Counted from the first letter of the stretch, positions 15,738-23,978 are shown. The stretch is DNA of 30,394 nucleotides from Clostridiales bacterium (GCA_918241715.1 CAKJYB010000050.1:1-30394); one strand, 5' to 3'. Notes: generated by a model not told the origin, from the sequence alone. Numbers and translations are program-made.

Positions 15738-16769
15738 CTATAATGATGTAAGAATACCCCAAGTGTTTGGACCGACAATGCCGTCAACTGCAAGATTGTT
15801 TTCTTCTTGAAAACGCCTTACAGCTGCTTCTGTTTTTTCTCCAAAAATCCCATCAATTGTTCCAACAGGAATAAATTTGCTCTCCAAGAGTTGTTGCAAA
15901 AATCTTGTATAACTCCCCCTTGCCCCACGTTTTAAAATTGGGTATTGTGGAAGATTCAGAAGTGTTTTCCATGTGTTTGGCCCAACAATACCATCAGCAG
16001 TCAAAGAGTTTCTTGTTTGAAAGTCAACGACGGCGTTTCTGGTGTTTGTTCCAAAGATTCCATCAACTGCAAGATTGTAAGAAAATTGTTCTTTCAAAAT
16101 AAATTGCAACAGATAAACAAAATTTCCTGCAGAATTTTGTCGAATGGTGTCGTATGCAGTCAAATCGTCTCTGTTTATGTATGTTGCACCCAAATATTTT
16201 GAAACGCCCTGACAAGTCTCTTCTCCAACTTCAGTTTGAAAGAGTGGGTTTATCATAAGCCCTGCTTCACGAAGATTTGTCATAAATCCGGCTTCAATAA
16301 GTGCTGACGGGCAGTTTACATTTGACAAAACTCCAACATCAAGATCTTTCACTCCCCTGCCGTTTTGACTTGTGCCCTGCAAAAGAGAGTTGTAAACATC
16401 TTCTGCCAAAGTTCTGCTTTCTGTCGCCTTTGAGTTTTTTGAAGAATAAAAAACTTCAACACCATTTGCAGAATTAAAGGAATCACCAAAAGCATTGTAA
16501 GCAAACGTAATCAAAAGTGTAAGGTTTTGCCTGTTTATTCTTGTTATTCTTTGACTGATTGAAATGTCTTGCAATTCCGGCTTTACATCATAAACCGAAA
16601 AGTCGTTTCTCATTAGCGCTTCAATAAACTTGTTTTTTGCAGATCTGTTAAATTCGTTTTCAAAAATTGGTCTGCCAAGATTTGGAACAAGTGGAGTCCT
16701 TTTTCCCGGAGTTGGTGGGTTGACACCATGCTCATCATTGGCTCCTATGTAAAAAATGTCATTTGCCAT
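15738..16769 (-). CDS. N-acetylmuramoyl-L-alanine amidase-like protein with two peptidoglycan-binding domains
   Basis: A 343-residue protein. Residues 1-200 resemble Amidase_3: a candidate zinc His14 (DEHGVNPPTPG), Glu37 with Asn41 (ENEFN), GVEVFY near 103-108, and the catalytic-type Glu159 in ALIEAGFMTN. At the position of the usual second zinc His (S-I-H-x-N) the protein reads TFAYN (88-92), so one ligand is missing. The C-terminal half has two PG_binding_1 repeats (about 205-275 and 276-343), each ending DGIVGPNTW. There is no signal peptide, as in some phage or sporulation lysins released by other means. AGGAG six bases before the ATG. Fold assignment good; catalytic activity doubtful. 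Confidence 0.8.
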   Translation of the reverse strand: MANDIFYIGANDEHGVNPPTPGKRTPLVPNLGRPIFENEFNRSAKNKFIEALMRNDFSVYDVKPELQDISISQRITRINRQNLTLLITFAYNAFGDSFNSANGVEVFYSSKNSKATESRTLAEDVYNSLLQGTSQNGRGVKDLDVGVLSNVNCPSALIEAGFMTNLREAGLMINPLFQTEVGEETCQGVSKYLGATYINRDDLTAYDTIRQNSAGNFVYLLQFILKEQFSYNLAVDGIFGTNTRNAVVDFQTRNSLTADGIVGPNTWKTLLNLPQYPILKRGARGSYTRFLQQLLESKFIPVGTIDGIFGEKTEAAVRRFQEENNLAVDGIVGPNTWGILTSL

Positions 16770-16813
16770 AATTTTCTCCTAGACACAATATATGAAAAGA
16801 AGAAAAATTGTGA

Positions 16814-16840
16814 TAAAAAAAGCAGTGATTAGACTGCTTT
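16814..16840 (-). terminator. Terminator of the pnuC-like gene
   Basis: AAAGCAGT/ACTGCTTT stem with 6-base loop; on the minus strand it is followed by a T7 run. It overlaps the stop codon at 16839-16841. Confidence 0.75.
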
Positions 16841-17672
16841 ATTCATTTTGAGTTTGAACAAATGTTTCGTTTCCAACACTTTCAACTTTGTGTGATTTGA
16901 TGTATTTTGTCCACTTGACATAACCATAAGTTGTGTTTGTAAGATATCCAACTTTAAGTACAAGAAGAACCCATTGCCCAGCCATGATATTTAGAGCAAC
17001 TTCAAGGAATGTGACAATATACCAAGCTCCCCATTGTTCTCGATATCTCAGCAAAATAAACACACCATTTACAATTTCAACAGCAGAGGCACAAGCATCA
17101 AGATAGCATGCTGCATCTTTTATGACTTCATTGTAAGAGTAAATTCCTTCAAGGTCAATCCATGTAAGCATATATCCAACACCGATTGTCCAAGCGGCAA
17201 CTGCAACAAAAACAATAATGTCTTGCCACCATGTCAGCTTTCTTACAACAGTCAACTCTTCTTCTTTTTTGTCTTTGTGTCTGTTCCAATTTATAAAACT
17301 GATTATATCAATTGGAATCCAGAAGAAAATTGTAACTGCAAGAGTTGCCCAGCGGTAAGCACAAACGATGCAGATAGCAATTTCTGTAAACTCAACAACA
17401 AGAGAAACAAGGAAATTCCATTTGCTTTGCTTGGAAATCAAAAGTTCGCAAGCAATGTTGGTTACAACATCAAGCAAATATAACGCCATCAAAAGTGGAG
17501 GATTTATCAAAAGCTCCTCTCTATCCTCAGGAAAGACAATTGTAAAAACAATTGCAAGAACCAAAATAGAAAAGAACCAAATCTTTTCGTATGTAGTAAA
17601 ATAATTCCAAACTCTCACAAACCAATTCTTCTTTGGTTGTGAAGAAAACTCTATATTATTATCTCTATTCAT
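16839..17672 (-). CDS. pnuC: PnuC-family nicotinamide riboside/vitamin transporter
   Basis: A 277-residue membrane protein with about eight hydrophobic segments. The arrangement fits PnuC facilitators, which import nicotinamide riboside for NAD synthesis: NIACELLISKQSKWNFLVSL resembles the family's N-W-[G/C]-x-x-L-x-x-K-x-x-x-x-x-F block, IPIDIISFINWNRHKD resembles the family's QxxGWxxW loop, and the end has WVLLVLKVGYLTNTTYGYVKW. Substrate could also be thiamine (PnuT) or riboflavin (PnuX), since PnuC relatives differ in few residues. Its leader (17673-17783) can form an extended hairpin. AAGGAT ribosome site before the ATG; single gene, lagging-strand orientation. Confidence 0.75.
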   Translation of the reverse strand: MNRDNNIEFSSQPKKNWFVRVWNYFTTYEKIWFFSILVLAIVFTIVFPEDREELLINPPLLMALYLLDVVTNIACELLISKQSKWNFLVSLVVEFTEIAICIVCAYRWATLAVTIFFWIPIDIISFINWNRHKDKKEEELTVVRKLTWWQDIIVFVAVAAWTIGVGYMLTWIDLEGIYSYNEVIKDAACYLDACASAVEIVNGVFILLRYREQWGAWYIVTFLEVALNIMAGQWVLLVLKVGYLTNTTYGYVKWTKYIKSHKVESVGNETFVQTQNE

Positions 17673-17686
17673 AATTTTATCCTTTT

Positions 17687-17740
17687 AAATCAAACAAAAA
17701 ATCTCACACAAAGTGTGTTATGGAGATGGATATTTGATTT
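17687..17740 (-). promoter_or_regulatory. Structured leader of pnuC (possible attenuator or riboswitch)
   Basis: On the minus strand, AAATCAAA (plus 17733-17740) pairs perfectly with TTTGATTT (plus 17687-17694), enclosing a hairpin CACAC-TTT-GTGTG extended by ATCT/AGAT and followed by a T6 run (plus 17695-17700). The outer 3' strand lies just before the ribosome site, so folding could affect transcription or translation. pnuC leaders in other Firmicutes carry NAD-responsive RNAs; I cannot confirm a known class here. Confidence 0.4.
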
Positions 17741-17789
17741 TGAACAAAATTTGAATAAAAGTCATTACGCTTCCTTTTACAATGCCTAT

Positions 17790-17818
17790 ATAATACATCA
17801 AAAGAAGATTTCTGTCAA
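17790..17818 (-). promoter_or_regulatory. Promoter of pnuC
   Basis: Minus strand TTGACA (plus 17813-17818), 17-bp spacer, TATTAT (plus 17790-17795); predicted leader about 110 nt. Confidence 0.6.
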
Positions 17819-17826
17819 ACGTTTTA

Positions 17827-17856
17827 TTGACACGGCAGAGTAAAAAATAGTAAAAT
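17827..17856 (+). promoter_or_regulatory. Promoter of the PLP-enzyme gene
   Basis: TTGACA (17827-17832), 18-bp spacer, TAAAAT (17851-17856). Its -35 box is only 8 bp from the -35 box of the divergent pnuC promoter. Confidence 0.6.
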
Positions 17857-17883
17857 AAGCAAGAAAAGATAAGGAGAAAAAAG

Positions 17884-19143
17884 ATGATTTTTGGATACAA
17901 TATTGACGAAAAATTGCTAAAACTTTCCGAAAATGTCGAAAAAGAGATAGAACCAAAACTTAAGGAATATGACGAACTTTGTTTAAGAAATTCTGCAAGA
18001 ATTTTAAAGGCTTTTCAAAACCAGAAAGTTGCAAGTTCTGATTTTGCTGAAGTAAACGGCTATGGTGGGTATGACGAAGGAAGAAACAAACTTGAAGCAA
18101 TCTATGCAGAAATTTTTGAAACGGAAGACGCTTTGGTTAGACCACAGATTATGTCGGGGACGCACGCCCTTTCACTTACATTCAATGGACTTTTAAATTT
18201 TGGAGAAACGCTTTTGTCAATAAGTGGTGCCCCATATGACACACTTCAAACAATAATCGGAACTGCTGGAGACAGCAGAAACTCTTTGATTAAAAGGGGA
18301 ATCAAATACGAACAAATCGAACTTCTAAACGGAGATTTTGACACAAAAGCGATCACTGACAGACTTAAAAAAGGTGGAGTTAAAGTTGTTGAAATTCAAC
18401 GTTCTTGTGGGTATTCTCACAGGCCAAGTTTGACAATTGAAAAGATTGAAAGGGTTTGCAAGGCAATAAGGCAAGTTGACAAAGAAGTGATTATCATGGT
18501 TGACAACTGCTACGGAGATTTGGTTGAAGAAAAAGAGCCTACTGCCGTTGGTGCAGACTTGGTTGTTGGATCACTCATGAAAAACCTTGGTGGTGGAATT
18601 GCAAAGACGGGTGGATATATTGTTGGAAAAAAGAAACTTGTTGAAGATATTGCAGAAACGTATTCTGCCCCAGGAGTAGGAAAAGAACTTGGAGCAAATT
18701 TCAACGAAAACATAAACTTTTTCAAGGGGCTTTATTTTGCCCCAAACGCAGTTTGTTCTGCACTTAAAACAATGACGTTTGCAAGCAAACTTCTTGAAAA
18801 ACTTGGATATGTTGTAAATCCAAAAGCAGAAGACAAACGCACAGACATTATTCAAATGGTAGAACTTGGAAGCAGAAAAGACATGATAAATTTCCATGTT
18901 GGACTTCAAAAAGGACTTCCAATAAACAGCCACTTTATGCCAGTGCCAGAAAGAATGGCAGGATATCCACACGAAGAAATTATGGCAGACGGAAGTTTTA
19001 CAAGTGGTTCGACAATCGAATTGTCTTCCGATGGCCCTATGATTGAGCCTTTTACGGCTTATATGCAAGGTGGGCTCACGTATGAATACGGGAAACTTGG
19101 TATTTTGATTGGAGTAAACGAAATCTTAAAAAACAATTTTTAG
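17884..19143 (+). CDS. PLP-dependent enzyme of the aluminium-resistance / methionine gamma-lyase-like family
   Basis: A 419-residue fold-type I PLP enzyme, normal family length (YnbB-like, Alum_res). Seen: early NGYGGYDEGRNKLE..YAEIF, LVRPQIMSGTHALSL, VEIQRSCGYSHRPSL, the aspartate region MVDNCYGDLVEE, and the PLP lysine K233 in SLMKNLGGGIAKTGGYI. Late SHFMPVPERMAGYPHEE is also typical. The family is named for aluminium tolerance but probably is a cystathionine beta-lyase or methionine gamma-lyase relative; true substrate unknown. AAGGAG ribosome site; no terminator was found before the next promoter 2 bases after its stop. Confidence 0.9.
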   Translation: MIFGYNIDEKLLKLSENVEKEIEPKLKEYDELCLRNSARILKAFQNQKVASSDFAEVNGYGGYDEGRNKLEAIYAEIFETEDALVRPQIMSGTHALSLTFNGLLNFGETLLSISGAPYDTLQTIIGTAGDSRNSLIKRGIKYEQIELLNGDFDTKAITDRLKKGGVKVVEIQRSCGYSHRPSLTIEKIERVCKAIRQVDKEVIIMVDNCYGDLVEEKEPTAVGADLVVGSLMKNLGGGIAKTGGYIVGKKKLVEDIAETYSAPGVGKELGANFNENINFFKGLYFAPNAVCSALKTMTFASKLLEKLGYVVNPKAEDKRTDIIQMVELGSRKDMINFHVGLQKGLPINSHFMPVPERMAGYPHEEIMADGSFTSGSTIELSSDGPMIEPFTAYMQGGLTYEYGKLGILIGVNEILKNNF

Positions 19144-19144
19144 T

Positions 19145-19174
19145 TTGACATAATTTGTAAAACAATGATACAAT
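19145..19174 (+). promoter_or_regulatory. Promoter of the large lipoprotein gene
   Basis: TTGACA (19145-19150), 18-bp spacer, TACAAT (19169-19174), 40 bp before the chosen ATG. Confidence 0.65.
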
Positions 19175-19213
19175 AATATTGTAATAAAAAGAACTTTGAA
19201 AAAGGGGGTTTTT

Positions 19214-22096
19214 ATGAAGAAAAAATTGTTTGCAATAATTGCGTTTTTTCTTATGCTTCCACTTGGAATAGCACTTACTGCTTGTGGTGGAGAAAAAGGA
19301 AAAGAAGAATTCAACAGATTGCTTATCACCTATGGAGACAAAGGAGTAGAGTCTGCTTCACAAAATGAATATTGCTATGAACAATACGGCCTTTCTTTTG
19401 ACGATGTAGAAAACAACCTAAAGTATTATATTGAATATAAAAGTGGAAAAAAGAAAGAAATTGACGACAAAAACTTCTCTCAAAAAGAACTTGAAGATCT
19501 TGAAGAAGAATTTTCCATAAAATATTATTCAGGACACTCTCAAACAGATGATGGACAAGGACATATAACCCCAGAAGAGTGGAATGAGATGGAAGATGTT
19601 AACCATCATCTCCCACTTAATGTTGGAGAATATAAAGTTGTATACACACTTAGAGGAACAAAAGCATCAATTAGTATTACTATTACGGCTGTATCAAACT
19701 ATGAGAAAAACAATATAAAAATTGCAGTTGTTCAAAATGATGTGACAAATTACAGCGCTTATTACAACAACTCTTCTTACAAGTTTGGCTGCCCAGAATA
19801 TAAGGAGCGTTTTGACGAAGACACATACACATCAAACTATAAAGTTTATGTATATGATAATGATGAACACGAAGTTGTTTCAGGAACAAAAGTAAGACAA
19901 GTTTATGCAATGCCAAAATATGCACCAGAAGATTATACATTTGAATGGTATGATGTATATGGTGGTGGACAATTTGAAGTTGCACAAGGAGACGATCTTC
20001 TTACAAAATACAACGAAATTGTGGCTCCAAATGATCCTGAAATAACAGAAGATATTGCAGCTTATATAAGGCAAGAAAGAAGAAACACTTTCTTGTACCA
20101 TTATTCAGGTTTAATCACAACAGGAAAAGTTCGCAATGACAACACACTTGTTGTTTACACAGAAAACGCACAATTTGCTCCAGGACAATACTATGTTTTT
20201 GCACAATATCAAGACAACAATCACGCAGCAGTACTTACGACTCCAACATCAACACTAACAATCCAAAAAGGTGATTTCATTTGGAGAAACACAATCCACC
20301 TTGAAGGTGAAGATTATGATGCAAATCTTGTAGATGAAATACTTGACAGCTTGACAAATACAATAACCTATTACTTTGATGGACAACGTTTCAACAATGG
20401 AGGACAAAAAGCCCTTACACTTGACGATCTTAGAGGTTTGTTAATTCGAACCGAATCAACACACGCTGACTATAGCAGAATCAGTTGCACAATGCTTGGT
20501 GGTGGAAGAAACGGACTTTTTGGATTTGGAAATATTGTTTTAAATGGTAAAGATGAAAATGGAAACAATGTAAGCCGTTTTGATTCAACGGACAACGGAA
20601 TTGTTCTTCAGGCACAATTTAAAGTTGATGAATATTCTTTAGCAGAGTTTGAAAAATATTATGCAACAGAAGACAATACAACAATTTTCTATGTAGATGT
20701 AGAAATCAATCGAGGAAGTGTAAGTGCCCCATCAGTAAACGGCAGCACATTCACATTTGATAATCAACCACACTTCTTGGGTGTTGATGTAGACGGAGAA
20801 TTCTTTAATGTTTCTGGCACAACAACAGCACAGACAGCAGTTGGAAATTATCACACAATATACACACTTAAAGATTCTGTAAACTATTATGTTGATGGAA
20901 CAGACGTATATATCACAGGCCAACAATTTGATTGGGAAATTGTAAAAATCAATTTTGAACAATGCTATTTTGAGAAAAATTACACATACAACGGAAACAC
21001 ATCAGAAAACTATGAATTCACTTATATCCCTGGAGCACAAAACAGAGTTGTTGTGGCACTTTCAAATCAAACTTACAATTTTGTAAAGAGTTTGTATCCA
21101 TCCACGACAATTCAATTTGCTTTGACAGAAAGCGGAGATTTTGTTGGTGCCGCAATAGATCAAACTGGTTTGGATGATGGTGAGTTTGCATTTACATTTA
21201 CTGGAAGCACAAGCGATTATACTTATGCAAACATCTCAATCACAATTGCACAAACAGCGGTTTCACTAGAATATACTCCAATCAATCCTGTTCAAATTGT
21301 GATGCGTAAATATGAATACACAGAACAAGAACTTGAAGAAATCTACGGAAACTTCTTTGTTGAAGAAATTGACGAATATCAAAACAAGAGTTATGTAGCA
21401 GCAAACAATGTGAGAATAAGTGAATTGACAAGACTTGTTCCAACAGAAGCAGATCCTGCACACGACACAACAGAGTCAGGAGTTACAACAACACTTGGAC
21501 ATTGGGCAGTGTACTATTACAACGGCAACGGATATGTTTTGACAACACCAGGGACAACAGTTCTTCCATCAGAACTTAGCAACATTTCGTGGTTGTATTA
21601 CAGATTCATTCCAAATGACGCAATGTATAAATCACTTAATGAAATTGATGTTGAAATTGATTGGCACAAAGAAGATTTGCCAAGCGGAGTGATTACAGCT
21701 CTTGGAACAGAAGTTTCATACACACAAGATGAAAACGGATATCACGCAACTGGTACGTACGCAACAATCACACTTGAAACAAGAAACGATTGTGTATTCG
21801 TTCCAAACAACACTCTCCCAACACACGATCCAGAAGGAGAAGGTTTTGAAGGAATTGAAGGATCTTGGTGTCTCCTTTATGACTATGAAGACGAAAATGG
21901 AAATCCACAAGAAATGACGACAGGAAACAATCAATGCTTGTATTATGAAGTTAGTGGCGAAACGCAATATTGCGTAAGAAGCAGAGATTATATGGCATCT
22001 GCAGACAGAAATTGGAGAATTATGTTTAGACCAACAAACTCTGCATACAACCCATTCATTATGAGTGTAAACGTGGTTGTTCCTGAATTGCCATAA
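19214..22096 (+). CDS. Large surface lipoprotein with Ig-like/MBG-like repeats
   Basis: A 960-residue lipoprotein. Signal peptide MKKKLFAIIAF... ends with lipobox LTAC (Cys about residue 23). The mature chain is acidic, rich in Thr, Asn, Tyr, and appears to contain several beta-sandwich modules; phrases such as VGEYKVVYTL, VGNYHTIYTLKD and TYNGNTSENYEF resemble the closing strands of MBG/bacterial Ig-like domains. No enzymatic motif, no LPXTG; attachment is by the lipid. Likely an adhesin or a structural surface protein (inference). ATG 19214 chosen because AGGGGG lies five bases upstream; an in-frame ATG at 19196 has no ribosome site. Own promoter and a strong terminator. Confidence 0.75.
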   Translation: MKKKLFAIIAFFLMLPLGIALTACGGEKGKEEFNRLLITYGDKGVESASQNEYCYEQYGLSFDDVENNLKYYIEYKSGKKKEIDDKNFSQKELEDLEEEFSIKYYSGHSQTDDGQGHITPEEWNEMEDVNHHLPLNVGEYKVVYTLRGTKASISITITAVSNYEKNNIKIAVVQNDVTNYSAYYNNSSYKFGCPEYKERFDEDTYTSNYKVYVYDNDEHEVVSGTKVRQVYAMPKYAPEDYTFEWYDVYGGGQFEVAQGDDLLTKYNEIVAPNDPEITEDIAAYIRQERRNTFLYHYSGLITTGKVRNDNTLVVYTENAQFAPGQYYVFAQYQDNNHAAVLTTPTSTLTIQKGDFIWRNTIHLEGEDYDANLVDEILDSLTNTITYYFDGQRFNNGGQKALTLDDLRGLLIRTESTHADYSRISCTMLGGGRNGLFGFGNIVLNGKDENGNNVSRFDSTDNGIVLQAQFKVDEYSLAEFEKYYATEDNTTIFYVDVEINRGSVSAPSVNGSTFTFDNQPHFLGVDVDGEFFNVSGTTTAQTAVGNYHTIYTLKDSVNYYVDGTDVYITGQQFDWEIVKINFEQCYFEKNYTYNGNTSENYEFTYIPGAQNRVVVALSNQTYNFVKSLYPSTTIQFALTESGDFVGAAIDQTGLDDGEFAFTFTGSTSDYTYANISITIAQTAVSLEYTPINPVQIVMRKYEYTEQELEEIYGNFFVEEIDEYQNKSYVAANNVRISELTRLVPTEADPAHDTTESGVTTTLGHWAVYYYNGNGYVLTTPGTTVLPSELSNISWLYYRFIPNDAMYKSLNEIDVEIDWHKEDLPSGVITALGTEVSYTQDENGYHATGTYATITLETRNDCVFVPNNTLPTHDPEGEGFEGIEGSWCLLYDYEDENGNPQEMTTGNNQCLYYEVSGETQYCVRSRDYMASADRNWRIMFRPTNSAYNPFIMSVNVVVPELP

Positions 22097-22112
22097 TCAA
22101 AAAAAACAAAAG

Positions 22113-22137
22113 GACTCTTGAAAAAGAGTCTTTTTTT
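22113..22137 (+). terminator. Terminator of the large lipoprotein gene
   Basis: GACTCTT-GAAA-AAGAGTC hairpin followed by T7. Confidence 0.9.
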
Positions 22138-22187
22138 GTTTTCCCCTTGCCTTGCAAGATTTCATAAACCTATCAACTTTTTTAAAA

Positions 22188-22217
22188 TAAAAAAAGTGAG
22201 TCATTTCAACTCACTTT
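22188..22217 (-). terminator. Terminator of tRNA-Ser
   Basis: AAAGTGAGT/ACTCACTTT stem (22193-22201 with 22209-22217) and, on the minus strand, a T7 run. It begins 3 bases after the tRNA CCA end. Confidence 0.85.
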
Positions 22218-22219
22218 GT

Positions 22220-22307
22220 TGGCGCGAAGTTAGGGATTCGAACCCCAGTTACCTTTCGGTAAGCCAGTTTTCAAGACTGGTGCTTTCGACCGCTCAGCCA
22301 ACTTCGC
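22220..22307 (-). tRNA. tRNA-Ser (anticodon UGA), CCA encoded
   Basis: On the minus strand the acceptor stem GCGAAGT pairs with ACTTCGC, followed by discriminator G and an encoded CCA. The anticodon arm CCAGT-CTTGAAA-ACTGG gives anticodon TGA (plus 22271-22273). The long variable arm TTACC-GAAA-GGTAA marks a class II tRNA, and GGTTCGAATCC is the T arm. Length 88 with CCA. It reads UCA and other UCN serine codons. Confidence 0.97.
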
Positions 22308-22335
22308 ATATTGTGCTTTTGAGTAAGCACTATTT

Positions 22336-22363
22336 ATTATACATATTTTAAACTTTTTTGCAA
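22336..22363 (-). promoter_or_regulatory. Promoter of tRNA-Ser
   Basis: Minus strand TTGCAA (plus 22358-22363), 16-bp spacer, TATAAT (plus 22336-22341), giving about 22 bases of 5' leader for RNase P. Confidence 0.6.
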
Positions 22364-22370
22364 GCGTTTT

Positions 22371-22946
22371 TTATTTTTTGCTGTTTTTGTGATTGTATTT
22401 TTCTTCAAAAACTTTGTATGCGTTCCAAATTGTGTCTGCAACTTCTTGCTGAGTAAGGTCCTTGCTGTCAACAACAAAATCATAGTTTGAAAGGTCAAAC
22501 ATGTCAACGCCATAAATCTTTTTATAACGCTTGTTTTCAAGGTTTGTCCTGTTGATTACAGATTTTTTTGCCAACTCATAGTCGTCGTATTTTTCTTTGC
22601 CCTCTCTGTCAGAATTTACAAGCCTATATGCCATTGTGTCTTCGTCAAGGTCGACAAAAACTTTAAACGAAACAGGTACAAAATGCCACGCTAAACGGCT
22701 GTCAAAAATATAGTCTTGCCCCTCAAGTTCCCTACCCTTTTCTTCCGTAAGTTTGTCAATAAAGAAGTCGTAAGATGGGTCTTTCATGCAGAGTTCGTTG
22801 AATTCTTCTGCGCTAAGTCCACGTTTTTTTGCTTCTTCTTTAAACATGTCCCCCACGCCAATTCTTTGAAAGTTGTGTTGTTCTTGCAACAACTTTGCTG
22901 CAGTTGATTTTCCACTGCAAGGCTTTCCTGTTATTGTGATTAACAT
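22371..22946 (-). CDS. Cytidylate-kinase-like P-loop nucleotide kinase
   Basis: A 191-residue P-loop kinase with Walker A GKPCSGKST at residues 7-15, a lid/NMP-binding region and the phrase FDSRLAWHFVP (about 101-111) that recalls the D-x-R-L-x-G/W-H segment of short archaeal-type CMP kinases (Cytidylate_kin2). It may phosphorylate CMP/dCMP or another small substrate; dephospho-CoA kinase and shikimate kinase were considered and fit less well. AAGGAG ribosome site. It is on the lagging strand, next to and upstream of the tRNA gene; no terminator separates them. Confidence 0.65.
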   Translation of the reverse strand: MLITITGKPCSGKSTAAKLLQEQHNFQRIGVGDMFKEEAKKRGLSAEEFNELCMKDPSYDFFIDKLTEEKGRELEGQDYIFDSRLAWHFVPVSFKVFVDLDEDTMAYRLVNSDREGKEKYDDYELAKKSVINRTNLENKRYKKIYGVDMFDLSNYDFVVDSKDLTQQEVADTIWNAYKVFEEKYNHKNSKK

Positions 22947-23012
22947 TTCTTTCTCCTTTGTTTAAATATGATACAACAAAACAGAGCAAAAACAAAACAT
23001 TTAACAAAAAAC

Positions 23013-23041
23013 TTGTTATTTTTTTTGAAATGTGATAAAGT
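23013..23041 (+). promoter_or_regulatory. Possible promoter of jag
   Basis: TTGTTA (23013-23018), 17 bp, TAAAGT (23036-23041) with a TG dinucleotide just upstream (extended -10 type). Weak by sequence. Confidence 0.35.
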
Positions 23042-23065
23042 TAAAAAGAAAGGAGAGATAAAATA

Positions 23066-23935
23066 ATGCGTGAATGTGAAGCAACAGGGAAAAACATAGA
23101 GCAGGCAATTCAAAATGCTCTTTTGGAACTCAAAGCATCAAGAGAAGATGTAGACATCAAAATTTTAAGTGAAGGTGGATTTTTAAAGAAAGCAAAAGTT
23201 TTAGTTTCGATTTCAGAAGATGCCCTTGAAAAGTACGAAAAGAAAGAAGAACTTAAGAAAAAACTTGAAAAAGAAGAGACCGACGAAGATTTTGCAGAAA
23301 AGTTTGTAAAAACAAAAATCGAAAAACACGAAGAAAAAGCAGAAAGAAAAGTAAAAATTGTTGCAGACGAAGAATACGTAAAACCTGAAGAAAAAGCCGC
23401 AAAAAAGCAGGAAAAAGAAGAATCTAAAGTTGCAAAAAAACAAGAAAAGGCTGAAGAAAAAACAGAGAAGAAAGAACGTATTGAAAGAAAATTTACTGCA
23501 CAAGAATTTGTAGATGGTGTGCTTGGCGCACTTGAAATTTCTGCAACACTTGAAAGAAAAGAAGAAGATGGCGTTGAATTTTATAATCTCACCGGAGAAA
23601 ATCTCAACGAACTTATCGGCCACCATGGCGAATGTTTAAATTCTCTCTCTTATCTTATGTCCTTGGTTGTAAAAAGCGAAGGAAAGAAGATTGTGCTTGA
23701 TGTTGAAAACTATCGTGGCAGAAGAGAAGAATCTTTGAGAGCTCTTGCAAAGAGAACGGCAGACAAAGTTGCAAAAACAAAAAGATATTTCAAGTTTGAA
23801 CCAATGCCTGCAAGTGAAAGAAGAATTTTACACCTTGCTCTTCAAGATGACGACAGAGTAACCACAATGAGCAAAGGAACAGAACCACACAGATATCTCA
23901 TGGTTTTCCCAAAAGACTACGAAGAAAGATACTAA
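23066..23935 (+). CDS. khpB: RNA-binding protein Jag/KhpB (KH-II and R3H domains)
   Basis: A 289-residue RNA-binding protein; in Gram-positive bacteria KhpB works with KhpA and affects cell elongation and mRNA control. Domains in order: Jag_N (about 1-50), a highly charged Lys/Glu linker (about 55-142), a KH-II domain with the nucleic-acid loop IGHHGE (184-189) and an R3H domain with RxxxH (R252, H256) near the end. It often follows yidC directly; here about 8.7 kb of other genes intervene. AAAGGAG before the ATG; own terminator before mnmE. Confidence 0.93.
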   Translation: MRECEATGKNIEQAIQNALLELKASREDVDIKILSEGGFLKKAKVLVSISEDALEKYEKKEELKKKLEKEETDEDFAEKFVKTKIEKHEEKAERKVKIVADEEYVKPEEKAAKKQEKEESKVAKKQEKAEEKTEKKERIERKFTAQEFVDGVLGALEISATLERKEEDGVEFYNLTGENLNELIGHHGECLNSLSYLMSLVVKSEGKKIVLDVENYRGRREESLRALAKRTADKVAKTKRYFKFEPMPASERRILHLALQDDDRVTTMSKGTEPHRYLMVFPKDYEERY

Positions 23936-23949
23936 AAATCTTAAAAAAC

Positions 23950-23978
23950 CAAACATCAATTGATGTTTGATTTTTTTT
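23950..23978 (+). terminator. Terminator of jag
   Basis: Perfect palindrome CAAACATCAATTGATGTTTG (23950-23969) then T8. The -35 box of the mnmE promoter overlaps its right arm. Confidence 0.85.

Noticed and set aside
17718..17900. 60-residue minus-strand reading frame over the pnuC promoter region
   Set aside because: It spans both divergent promoters and has no ribosome site; better explained as noncoding leader and promoter DNA.
22220..22307. tRNA-Ser as an attachment site for an integrated element covering 14.4-22.2 kb
   Set aside because: No integrase, no second copy of the tRNA 3' end, and the genes in the interval are ordinary single-gene units.
23396..23480. Lys/Glu-rich repeats in jag as a tandem DNA repeat
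   Set aside because: The AAGAAAAAG-like pattern comes from the charged linker common in Jag proteins and is not a regular tandem repeat.
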